Below, one piece after another: positions 35,294 to 46,046 of a stretch of 64,000 nucleotides of DNA. The notes beneath the pieces are model-generated. The model worked only from the letters and a program-made list of their open reading frames with translations, made no database searches and was not told the DNA's origin. Positions within the stretch are counted from its first letter, which is position 1. Every line of letters starts with the position of its first letter. The DNA comes from Solea solea. Taxonomy: Eukaryota > Chordata > Actinopteri > Pleuronectiformes > Soleidae. Made by a program: the position numbers and the translations under genes. The stretch covers positions 1,008,162-1,072,161 of the forward strand of contig NC_081136.1 in NCBI RefSeq assembly GCF_958295425.1. The letters run 5' to 3'.

Positions 35294-37550
35294 CGGCGTC
35301 CCTGTGCATGTCGATCCAAATTTCGGGGGGGATCGCGGCAACGTATGGCAAAGTTATAGGGCACTTCCTGTTTAAAATGGCCGACTTCCTGTTCGGTCAA
35401 ATGCGCGTCCGTAAACGTGTTCAGGGAAGTTCCCTTGTCTTACATATCAAGTTTTGTTCAGATCGGACAATCTTAGAGTTTACTTCCTGTTTCGGGCATT
35501 CCACTTCCTGTTGGGAGGTCACCTTTTGCAGACATGCTCAGTACAGGTCCATGGTGTCACATATAAAGTTTTGTGCAAATCGGACAATGTACTGCAAAGT
35601 TAGAGGGCACTTCCTGTTTAAAATGGCCAACTTCCTGTTCATCTCTGGAAACATGTTCAGGGAAGGTCCCCTAACTCACCTATCTAGTTTTGTGTCAATC
35701 GGACAATGTAAGACTTTACTTCCTGTTTCGGGCGTTCCACTTCCTGTAGGGAGGTGACCTTTTACGGACATGCTCAGGACAGGTCCCTGGTGTCACATAT
35801 AAGATTTTGTGCAAATCGGACAACGTACGGCAAAGTTAGAGGGCACTTCCTGTTTAAAATGGCCGACTTCCTGTTCGTCTCCGGAAACATGTTCAGGGAA
35901 GGTCCCGTAACTCACATATCTAGTTTCGTGTCAATCGGACAATGTAAGACTTTACTTCCTGTTTCGGGCGTTCCACTTCCTGTAGGGAGGTGACCTTTTA
36001 CGGACATGTTGAGGAAGGGTCTGGGGTCCCACATACTAAGTTTCAAGTGGATACAACAATCCCTGTTGGAGCAGCATCAAAAACTATAAATGTAATTCTG
36101 TCTGCTGTCACCAGGGGGCGCTGTATTTGAAAATGAATATTTTCATATAGACGTGTTCAGGGCCGGACTGTCATCAATCCTTGCAAGTTTGGTTCAGATC
36201 GGACCAGGATTGGCAAAGTTGTATCAGTTTCTTTTTTTAGAATTTTCTACCACCACCAGGAGGTGCTGTTTTCAAAATGTACCGTTTCAGCTATACAGTC
36301 GTCTTCAGCAACTAACCATCATCAACTATAGCAAGTTTGGTTGGGATCAGATCTTCCATCGCAAAGTTATAAGAGTTTCATTGTCTGTTATGAAAAATTA
36401 TTATTTTCTCCAATTTTGGCGCCCCCTATCTCGTACGCCATACAATATTTTAAAAAGCTTTTGATAACTTTTGATGCTCAACTCGTCCACATTGATCTCA
36501 CCAAGTTTGAAGGTGATCGCACAAAAGCTCTAGGAGGAGATAATTGAAATACAAGCTGTCATATTGTCTACTGTCACCAGGGGGCGCTGTTTTCGAAATT
36601 TAATATTTTCATATAGACGTCTTTAGGGCCGGACTATCATCAATCCTAGCAAGTTTGGTTCAGATTGGACCAGGATTCACGAAGTTGTAGCAGTTTGATT
36701 TTTTGTCCCAAAAATCCGACTTTGCGTCGTTGCCATGGCAACACTGTTAAACGATTTGTCGTCATATTGATCACGCATCATCTACCATGTGTTTTGACTG
36801 TTGTCACCAATTTTGAGTGCGGTACGATTATCTGTGTAAAAGTTATTCCCGAAATCGTAAAAAAACTTTTTTTTTGTGTATTTTCTTTCACCACAAGGAG
36901 GCGCTGTTTTCAAACTTCACCGTTTTTTCATAGACGTCTTCAGCCATGGCCCATCATCAATCATAGCAAGTTTGGTTCGGATCGGACCTTCCATCGCAAA
37001 GTTATAAGAGTTTTTTTTTTCTGATGCGAAACATCAGAATCATCACGAACTTTGCCGCCCCCTATCTCGTGCGCCGTGCGACATTTGAAAAAACTTTTGA
37101 TACCGTGAGCTCCTCAACTGGTCCACAGGGACCTCACCAAGTTTGAAGGTGATCGCACGAAAACTCTAGGAGGAGTTAGTTCAAATACCATTGCTGCGAA
37201 TTCGCCAAAATCGCCAAAAAATGGCCAATCAACCCAAGATGGCGGATTTCCTGTTGGGTTTGGATCATGGTCATAATGTAATTTTTTCTTCATCCTAACC
37301 CACTACACATGTGTACCGAATTTCGTGCATGTGCGATATTTGTGTTGGTCATGGTGAATTTGGACAGGTGGCGCCGCACTTATTGGCCCCTCCCACATTC
37401 AATTTTCGACGCACATTCCCCGAACCTTTTTCAGACGTAAATTTACACCACGATTGATGCGGTCACAAAAATTGGTGAGTTTTGGGGTATGGGAAAGGCC
37501 TCAAAAAGGCAATTCATTTGGGGGAATAATAAGAATAATAATAATAATAA
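35294..37550 (+). repeat. Array unit 3
   Basis: Three dimers, then CTCF-like cores and a perfect X-box at 36729-36742. One CTCF-like core near 36257 carries a G-to-T change (AGGAGGTGCTG). A single hairpin module (37551-37603) and GC-rich element follow. Confidence 0.9.
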
Positions 37551-37603
37551 TCCTTCCAGTTTCAATAGGTTTCTTGCAACCTTGTTGCTCGAACCCTAAT
37601 AAT
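37551..37603 (+). repeat. Single hairpin module
   Basis: Same module as at 35021, with the AGGTTTC variant of the outer stem. It ends GAACCCTAATAATG before the GC-rich element. Confidence 0.85.
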
Positions 37604-37616
37604 GAAAATAACTAGT

Positions 37617-37721
37617 ACCGCGCGCGGTTCTGAACGGGTTCGAGCCGACCCACGCGGGTCGCCGTGTGCCACGGCTCCCCGCGTGCCTCGCGCTCTCACC
37701 CGTTCATTCACCGCGCGCGGT
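37617..37721. mobile_element. 105-bp GC-rich palindromic element, copy 3
   Basis: Identical by eye to copies 1 and 2, flanked by ACTAGT at 37611-37616 and 37722-37727. Three 16-bp repeats follow (37722-37768). Confidence 0.8.
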
Positions 37722-37768
37722 ACTAGTTATTTTCAGTACTAGTTATTTTCAGTACTAGTTATTTTCAG

Positions 37769-40267
37769 CGGCGTCCCCGCGCATGTCGTTCCAAATTTCG
37801 AGGGGGATCGGGCAACGTATGGCAAAGTTATAGCGCACTTCCTGTTTAAAATGGCAGACTTCCTGTTCGGTCAAGTGCGTGTACGTAAACGTGTTCAGGG
37901 AACTTCCCTTGTCTTACATATCAAGTTTTGTGCAGATCGGATAATCTTAGAGTTTTACTTCCTGTTTCGGGCATTCCACTTCCTGTTGGGAGGTCATCTC
38001 TTGCAGACATGCTCAGGACAGGTCCCTGGTGTCACATAAAAGGTTTCGTGCAAATCGGACAACGTACGGCAAAGTTAGAGGGCACTTCCTGTTTAAAATG
38101 GCCAACTTCCTGTTCGTCTCCGTAAACGTGTTCAGGGAAGTTCCCTTGTCTTACATATCAAGTTTTGTGCAGATCGGACAATCTTAGAGTTTACTTCCTG
38201 TTTCGGGCATTCCACTTCCTGTTGGGAGGTCATCTCTTGCAGACATGCTCAGGACAGGTCCCTGGTGTCACATATAAGCTTTCGTGCAAATCGGACAACG
38301 TACGGCAAAGTTAGAGGGCACTTCCTGTTTAAAATGGCCAACTTCCTGTTTGTCTCTGGAAACATGTTCAGGGACGGTCCCGTAACTCACATATCTAGTT
38401 TCGTGTCAATCGGACAATGTAAGACTTTACTTCCTGTTTCGGGCGTTCCACTTCCTGTAGGGAGGTGACCTTTTACGGAGATGCTCAGGACAGGTCCCTG
38501 GTGTCACATATAAGGTTTTGTGCAGATCGGACAATGTACGGCAAAGTTAGAAGGCACTTCCTGTTTAAAATGGCCGACTTCCTGTTCGGTCAACGGCGTC
38601 TCCGTAAACATATTCAGGGAAGGTCCCGTAACTCACATATCTAGTTTCGTGTCAATCGGACTATGTAAGACTTTACTTCCTGTTTCGGGCGTTCCACTTC
38701 CTGTAGGGAGGTGACCTTTTACGGACATGTTGAGGAAGGGTCAGGGGTCCCACATACAAAGTTTCAAGTGGATACAACAATCCCTGTTGGAGCAGCATCA
38801 AAAACTATAAATGTAATTATGTCTGCTGTCACCAGGGGGCGCTGTATTTGAAAATGAATATTTTCATATAGACGTGTTCAGGGCCGGACTATCATTATTC
38901 CCAGCAAGTTTGGTTCAGATCGGACCAGGATTGGCAAAGTTGTAACAGTTTGTTTTTTTAGAATTTTCTACCACCACCAGGAGGCGCTGTTTTCAAAATG
39001 TACCGTTTCAGCAACATAGTCGTCTTCAGCAACTAACCATCAACAACTATAGCAAGTTTGGTTGGGATCAGATCTTCCATCGCGAAGTTATAAGAGTTTC
39101 ATTGTCTGTTATGAAAAATTATTATTATCTCCAATTTTGGCGCCCCCTATCTCGTACGCCATACAATATTTTAAAAAGCTTTTGATAACTTTTGATGCTC
39201 AACTCGTCCACATTGATCTCACCAAGTTTGAAGGTGATCGCACAAAAGCTCTAGGAGGAGATAATTAAAATACCAGCTGTCATATTGTCTACTGTCACCA
39301 GGGGGTGCTGTTTTCGAAATTGAATATTTTCATATGAACGTCTTAAGGGCCGGACTATCATCAATCCTAGCAAGTTTGGTTCAGATCGGACCAGGATTCG
39401 CAAAGTTGTAGCAGTTTGATTTTTTGTCCCAAAAATCCGACTTTGCGTCGTTGCCATGGCAACGCCGTTAAACGATTTGTCATCATATTGATCACACATC
39501 ATCTACAATGTGTTTTGACGGTTGTCACCAATTTTGAGTGTGGTACGATTATCTGTGTAAAAGTTATTCCCGAAATTGTAAAAAAACTTTTTTTTTGTGT
39601 ATTTTCTTTCACCACAAGGAGGCGCTGTTTTCAAACTTCACCGTTTTTTCATAGACGTCTTCAGCCATGGCCCATCATCAATGGTAGCAAGTTTGGTTCG
39701 GATCGGACCTTCCATCGCAAAGTTATAAGAGTTTTGTTTTTCTGATGCGAAACATCAGAATCATCACGAACTTTGCCGCCCCCTATCTCGTGCGCCGTGC
39801 GACATTTGAAAAAACTTTTGATACCGTGAGCTCCTCAACTGGTCCACAGGGACCTCACCAAGTTTGAAGGTGATCGCACGAAAACTCTAGGAGGAGTTGG
39901 TTCAAATACCATTGCTGCGAATTCGCCAAAATCGCCAAAAAATCGCCAATCAACCCAAGATGGCGGATTTCCTGTTGGGTTTGGATCATGGTCATAATGT
40001 AATTTTTTCTTCATCCTGACCCACTACACATGTGTACCGAATTTCGTGCATGTGCGATATTTGTGTTGGTCATGGTGAATTTGGACAGGTGGCGCCGCAC
40101 TTATTGGCCCCTCCCACATTCAATTTTCGACGCACATTCCCCGAACCTTTTTCAGACGTAAATTTACACCAGGATTGATGCGGTCACAAAAATTGGTGAG
40201 TTTTGGGGTATGGGAAAGGCCTCAAAAAGGCAATTCATTTGGGGGAATAATAAGAATAATAATAATA
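37769..40267 (+). repeat. Array unit 4, with one extra dimer
   Basis: Contains four ~236-bp dimers (marks near 38006, 38245, 38479 and 38725) against three in the other units, which accounts for its ~240-bp greater length. Perfect X-box at 39450-39463. One CTCF-like core near 39297 reads CACCAGGGGGTGCTG. No hairpin module follows. Confidence 0.9.
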
Positions 40268-40273
40268 ACTAGT

Positions 40274-40378
40274 ACCGCGCGCGGTTCTGAACGGGTTCGA
40301 GCCGACCCACGCGGGTCGCCGTGTGCCACGGCTCCCCGCGTGCCTCGCGCTCTCACCCGTTCATTCACCGCGCGCGGT
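40274..40378. mobile_element. 105-bp GC-rich palindromic element, copy 4
   Basis: Identical by eye to copies 1-3, flanked by ACTAGT at 40268-40273 and 40379-40384. Four 16-bp repeats follow (40379-40441). Confidence 0.8.
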
Positions 40379-40441
40379 ACTAGTTATTTTCAGTACTAGT
40401 TATTTTCAGTACTAGTTATTTTCAGTACTAGTTATTTTCAG

Positions 40442-42671
40442 CGGCGTCCCTGTGCATGTCGATCCAAATTTCGGGGGGGATCGCGGCAACGTATGGCAAA
40501 GTTATAGGGCACTTCCTGTTTAAAATGGCCGACTTCCTGTTCGGTCAAATGCGCGTCCGTAAACGTGTTCAGGGAAGTTCCCTTGTCTTACATATCAAGT
40601 TTTGTTCAGATCGGACAATCTTAGAGTTTACTTCCTGTTTCGGGCATTCCACTTCCTGTTGGGAGGTCACCTTTTGCAGACATGCTCAGGACAGGTCCCT
40701 GGTGTCACATATAAAGTTTTGTGCAAATCGGACAATGTACTGCAAAGTTAGAGGGCACTTCCTGTTTAAAATGGCCAACTTCCTGTTCATCTCTGGAAAC
40801 ATGTTCAGGGAAGGTCCCGTAACTCACATATCTAGTTTTGTGTCAATCGGACAATGTAAGACTTTACTTCCTGTTACGGGCATTCCACTTCCTGTAGGGA
40901 GGTGACCTTTTACAGACATGCTCAGGACAGGTCCCTGGTGTCACATATAAGGTTTTGTGCAAATTGGACAATGTACGGCAAAGTTAGAGGGCACTTCCTG
41001 TTTAAAATGGCCGACTTCCTGTTCGTCTCCAGAAACATGTTCAGGGAAGGTCCCGTAACTCACATATCCAGTTTCGTGTCAATCGGACAATGTAAGACTT
41101 TACTTCCTGTTTTGGGCCTTCCACTTCCTGTAGGGAGGTGACTTTTTACGGACATGTTGAGGAAGGGTCTGGGGTCCCACATACTAAGTTTCAAGTAGAT
41201 ACAACAATCCCTGTTGGAGCAGCATCAAAAACTATAAATGTAATTCTGTCTGCTGTCACCAGGGGGCGCTGTATTTGAAAATGAATATTTTCATATAGAC
41301 GTGTTCAGGGCAGGACTGTCATCAATCCTTGCAAGTTTGGTTCAGATCGGACCAGGATCGGCAAAGTTGTAACAGTTCCTTTTTTTAGAATTTTCTAGCA
41401 CCACCAGGAGGCGCTGTTTTCAAAATGTACCGTTTCAGCAACACAGTCGTCTTCAGCAACTAACCATCATCAACTACAGCAAGTTTGGTTGGGATCAGAC
41501 CTTCCATCGCGAAGTTATAAGAGTTTCATTGTCTGTTATGAAAAATTATTATTATCTCCAATTTTGGCGCCCCCTATCTCGTACGCCATACAATATTTTA
41601 AAAAGCTTTTGATAACTTTTGATGCTCAACTCGTCCACATTGATCTCACCAAGTTTGAAGGTGATCGCACAAAAGCTCTAGGAGGAGATAATTGAAATAC
41701 AAGCTGTCATATTGTCTGCTGTCACAAGGGGGCGCTGTTTTCGAAATTGAATATTTTCATATAGACGTCTTTAGGGCCGGACTATCATCAATCCTAGCAA
41801 GTTTGGTTCAGATCGGACCAGGATTCACGAAGTTGTAGCAGTTTGATTTTTTGTCCCAAAAATCCGACTTTGCGTCGTTGCCATGGCAACACCGTTAAAC
41901 GATTTGTCGTCATATTGATCACGCATCATCTACCATGTGTTTTGACTGTTGTCACCAATTTTGAGTGCCGTACGATTATCTGTGTAAAAGTTATTCCCGA
42001 AATCGTAAAAAAACTTTTTTTTGGTGTATTTTCTTTCACCACAAGGAGGCGCTGTTTTCAAACTTCACCGTTTTTTCATAGACGTCTTCAGCCATGGCCC
42101 ATCATCAATCATAGCAAGTTTGGTTCGGATCGGACCTTCCATCGCAAAGTTATAAGAGTTTTGTTTTTCTGATGCGAAACATCAGAATCATCACGAACTT
42201 TGCCGCCCCCTATCTCGTGCGCCGTGCGACATTTGAAAAAACTTTTGATACCGTGAGCTCCTCAACTGGTCCACAGGGACCTCACCAAGTTTGAAGGTGA
42301 TCGCACGAAAATTCTAGGAGGAGTTAGTTCAAATACCATTGCTGCGAATTCGCCAAAATCGCCAAAAAATCGCCAATCAACCCAAGATGGCGGATTTCCT
42401 GTAGGTTTCACGGGAAAGTCGTCATCGACTTTTTTGACCGTCCCCACCTAATGAACGTGTGTACCAAGTTTCGTTCACTTACGTTAAACCCGACATGAGT
42501 TGACCTAATAGAAGTTTTTTGCGTGACTTTTTAGCCCCTCCCACTTCCAATTTTCCACGCATTTTCCCCGAACGACTTTCAGACGTAAATTTACACCACG
42601 ATTGATGCGGTCACAAAAATCTGTGAGTTTTGGGGTATGGGAAAGGCCTCAAAAATGCGATTTACTTTTAG

Positions 42672-42702
<31 letters not shown>
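40442..42702 (+). repeat. Array unit 5, diverged at its right end
   Basis: Matches the other units up to about 42400, including an X-box at 41877-41890. From GGATTTCCTGTAGGTTTCAC to about 42590 it carries a clearly different version of the same region (GTCATCGACTTTTTTGACCG instead of the TGGTCATAATGT block, and no GGACAGGTGGCGCC segment), then rejoins the common tail. The third CTCF-like core is degraded (CACAAGGGGGCGCTG). Confidence 0.9.
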
Positions 42703-42870
42703 CTTTTGCATTTCAATAGGGTTCTTGCAACCTTGTTGCTCGAACCCTAATAATCCTTCCAGTTTCAATAGGTTTCTTGCAACCTTGTTGCTCGAACCCT
42801 AATAATAATAATAATAATCCTTCCAGTTTCAATAGGGTTCTTGCAACCTTGTTGCTCGAACCCTAATAAT
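42703..42870 (+). repeat. Three tandem hairpin modules closing the array
   Basis: Modules with full-length AGGGTTC...GAACCCT stems lie at 42718-42748 and 42834-42864; the middle copy has AGGTTTC. They are separated by (AAT)n of different lengths. Unique sequence resumes after CCCTAATAATAGG. Confidence 0.85.
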
Positions 42871-44836
42871 AGGATTAATTGCTAAAGTGGAATCCATTGT
42901 CTGTGAGTTGTTTTTGTTGTGGTGGTTCTGTCGGGCTGATGGTTGCAGAGCGACAGTGAAGCATTACTGGACTCTGCAGAGATAAGACGGTTTCTGTTCC
43001 TGGTTTCTGTCGTCACGGCGACTGCGAGGCTGTGATCGAGCGCGTCTGGCGGCTGCTCAAGCCGCGGGCCGGGGTTTTCGTTGGCCCGCTGCCCGTCCAG
43101 GACACACCTGCCCCCGGCCCTGTCAGCTGTTAAAGTTATGACATCATGAGGCCTCTCATAAGGCACCGCCATTGTTTGGAAATGAAGGCACATCAATTCC
43201 ACAGGCTTCACTGCCCAGAGGATGATTTGTGAGCGCTATTATCCGCCGAAATCGCTCTGGAAAATGGCTGCAGTGTGAAGGCAGGGATTGGTGATGAGGA
43301 GGGGAAGAGGAAGAGGAAGAGGAGGGAGGAAGGGAGAGAGGGAGGGAGGGAGGGAGGAGGAGATGCATAGAAATGGTTCACTGGCTGTGTTTGTAACCAT
43401 TAAGAGGAAACACAAGGTCAGAATATGGAGCAGAATAAACAAATGAAGATAATCTGTCATCAGGCTCATTTTTCTTCAAATTTAATTTGTTTAACGTACT
43501 TTAATGTTAACGAGTTCAAATGTTTACACAACTATTTATAATTTACAATCTATGAATTTATTTTAATCCATGAAACGACGGATTTATGTTCATCTTAATT
43601 TGTTTTTCATGTCGCTTTGTTCTGCCTATCATTTAAAAACACAGTTATTTACTTACAGAGACCCAGAAGGGACAAAATAAGACGGACTTTTACGAGTTCA
43701 CTCGTGAAACTCGAGGGTTTCGTCCTAGAATTTCATCAGCACTTAAAAGTTATAAAGACATTGGGTCGATTTGTGAAGCTCAATAAATGAATCCAGGACA
43801 GATTTGCAGCTGAAGTGACTTTGTGTGAGTCTCAAATTACATTTGGAATCTGAAATACTCTCTTTTCCTTCTGTGTCGCGTCTGAATCTCCATCATTTAC
43901 AGTGAAAAACATGAACTCACACTTTCTTCTCCATTATGAACGGCGTGAACAGTTCCAGCTGACAGCACAAGTTTTTATTTACAAGCTCCACTAACTCATT
44001 ATGACGCGTCTTAAATGTTACGACGGGGGAGAAGAAAGAGAGCGCTGACGATTTCCAACGCGTTTCACTCTCTGTTGTTCGCTTCATCGCCCGCTGCACC
44101 CTCGCGTCACAACAGTGAAGCAGATTTCTGATAAGAAACGCTTCTTCATCACAATCACGTCGTTTGAGTTTGCCGCTCTTTTCAAACTCAAAGTGGCGCG
44201 AGAACAAAAAGGTGGAGAACGCGTTTGAAGGGAAACGCCGTCGTCGTCGCCGCCGCCGCCGCCGCCGCGCTTTCATGAGAGCAGCTGGCGGGAAACACAA
44301 TGCGTGGTCAGATGTTAAAGTTATCAGTGGAGTGCAGGAGTGAAGGAGCCTCTTCACCGCGGCGGCATTTCCACACCTTTACCCGAGGATTTCAATTTCC
44401 AGGCAGAGCTTCTGTGACGGCGCCCGGCCGTGCTGCTGCGGCGAGATAAAACAGAACTAAATAATAATCAATTCCAGGGAAATGCCTGAGCGTTAATGTG
44501 GCGCAGACTGCAGAGATGATGTGCACAGGGATTTATTCCCTGAATCAGAGTGAAAAAGTTTGATTTTAAATCCACATTTTTGTCCCGGTAATCTTTTAAG
44601 TTCATTGTTAAATGTGTGCAGCCTCGGGGGCTTTGTTCATAATTATAAAGTAAAAGTGTCTGCAAATGGGATAAATCGTGCTATTTGGGTCACGTTGTGC
44701 TGCACAGATGACAAATGTGGACGTTCCTGTTGAAGACTGAGACGACGTGAGAAATGAAACCCTCTGTTTTCTGACAATACAGACGCATTACCTGTCTGCC
44801 AAAGACAGGCAATAAGAGGAAGAGGTAAAGTGGACA
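42871..44836. other. Non-coding stretch with purine and CGC repeats
   Basis: Contains a (GGA)n/(GGGA)n tract at 43294-43362 and a (CGT/CGC)n tract at 44237-44268. The latter encodes the poly-Arg run of the 146-codon minus-strand frame at 43917-44357, which is otherwise featureless and not called. Confidence 0.5.
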
Positions 44837-44945
44837 TTCTGTCCCTGCGATGGACTGGCCATCAGTCCACGTTTGTGACGCCGATGTCAGCTGAGATTGG
44901 CACCAGCAACCCCCACGACCCTCATGGGGAGGCTAAAGCGGGCAA
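44837..44945 (+). mobile_element. L2-type fish repeat fragment (3' end)
   Basis: Blocks CTGCGATGGACTGGCCATC, GATGTCAGCTGAGATTGGCA and GACCCTCATGGGGAGGCTAA follow the order of the 3' end of the dispersed L2-like family as remembered. Degenerate, no coding content. Confidence 0.6.
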
Positions 44946-45736
44946 ACGTGGATCACATACATGAATGAGACAAGTTGCCCGTGGTTATTTCTCTGTATTT
45001 CAGCGGTCTGGATCCCGGCAGCTCGTCTCTCTCCGTCTCTCTCCGTCTTTCTCCAACTGAGACAAATATCTGTAAAGTCTGACTTCCTCTAAAGCGAGTC
45101 GACATAATCCGAGGATTATGAGTGCAAATACCTTTCAGACTGTTAGACTTCCTAAAACCAAGAAGAAGGTCCCACATGTGAACGTACGAGGGATGACAGA
45201 CTTACAAAAAACGACAAATTAAATCCCAGCGTCTGCAAAAAGAAAAGAAAAGAAAAGAAGAGCTAATAACTTCCAGTCTTTTATTTAAATGAGTCTCCCT
45301 CTGAAAACCGTCCGTTGTGAATTTAATTGCAGTCTCAGAAGAGCAGCACGTGCTGTTTGACCTCTGACCTGTGGTTCTCTCCGTTTCACCTTTCAAATTC
45401 ACTCCGTGATCTACGCCGCCAACGGGAAAGTGCACGAAAGGTCGTTAGAGTTCACGTTAAATCAAAGAAAACTAACTTTAATTTAAGAACTGTTGAGATT
45501 TAATCTCCTAGCTGCTCAATCTCATGCTTTATCGTCTGATTCCAGGGCAGGGAGGCTTCTGGTGACTGGGCTCCATGTTTACGATGCCGATCAAACAGCG
45601 GGGGTATGATGAGCTGGAACCTTCAGATGGAAATAACTGTTCAATAACACCGTCTGACTTCAGGTTCCAGTAGACCACACTGTTACTGATATTTTGCATC
45701 TTATCCAAGAATCCGATCCTGGTCCGACCAAGGATC
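44946..45736. other. Non-coding stretch, no gene seen
   Basis: An (AAAAG)n tract lies at 45236-45259. Chance frames only. Confidence 0.5.
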
Positions 45737-45848
45737 TGTGCGTGTTCCCCCCATGTGTGCGTCTGGGTTCTCCAGCTTCCTCCCACAGTTCCAGAGACAT
45801 GAACACTGGGGATTAGGCTAACTGGACACTCGAGATTATCCAATCTGA
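45737..45848 (+). mobile_element. L2-type fish repeat fragment (internal part)
   Basis: Carries TCTCCAGCTTCCTCCCACAG and GGGGATTAGGCTAACTGGAC, which lie upstream of the 44.84-kb segment in the family consensus as I remember it. It is a separate insertion or a rearranged piece, since it lies 3' of that fragment here. Confidence 0.6.
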
Positions 45849-46002
45849 ACCCTAAACACATAAAGTCACTGCTTTCAAATCACAGAGTCAAAATGGCATC
45901 GGTGGATTTTTTTCATGGCTTCATTTTTGTGCAGTGGGCGGCGGCAGAGACCTGTCGTCCTTTTTATATATATACACATTTATAGGTTGCAACATTTTCG
46001 GG

Positions 46003-46003
<1 letters not shown>

Positions 46004-46042
<39 letters not shown>
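46004..46042. repeat. (AC)n microsatellite
   Basis: About 19 AC units, preceded by a short (TA)n at 45965-45974. Confidence 0.95.

Positions 46043-46046
<4 letters not shown>

Larger units (their letters stand above)
30310..42870 (+). repeat. 12.6-kb head-to-tail array of five ~2.25-kb composite units
   Basis: Five units start at 30468, 32761, 35294, 37769 and 40442 with GGCGTCCC and end in a GGGGGAATAATAA or similar (AAT)n tail. The spacings (2293, 2533, 2475, 2673 bp) are explained by inserted modules: a 105-bp GC-rich element, a ~55-bp hairpin module and an extra ~236-bp dimer in unit 4. Core sequences are nearly identical between units over most of their length. Frames of 60-149 codons recur at equivalent places but only because the DNA repeats; they are short, broken between dimers and lack domains. 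From memory, related sequence with CCCTAATAAT ends is dispersed in several fish genomes, so this may be a local tandem expansion of a known but functionally uncharacterised repeat. Confidence 0.93.

Noticed and set aside
30691..41141. Repeated 64-149-codon frames with shared peptides (for example MTFYGHAQDRSLVSH) across the array
   Set aside because: They recur because the DNA recurs. Many depend on non-ATG starts, frames break between 236-bp dimers, and no domain is visible.
30310..42870. CRISPR array
   Set aside because: Repeats are long, nested and without unique spacers of constant size, and the genome is eukaryotic.
43917..44357. 146-codon minus-strand frame with an Arg-rich stretch
   Set aside because: The Arg run is a (CGC)n microsatellite and the rest has no recognisable similarity.
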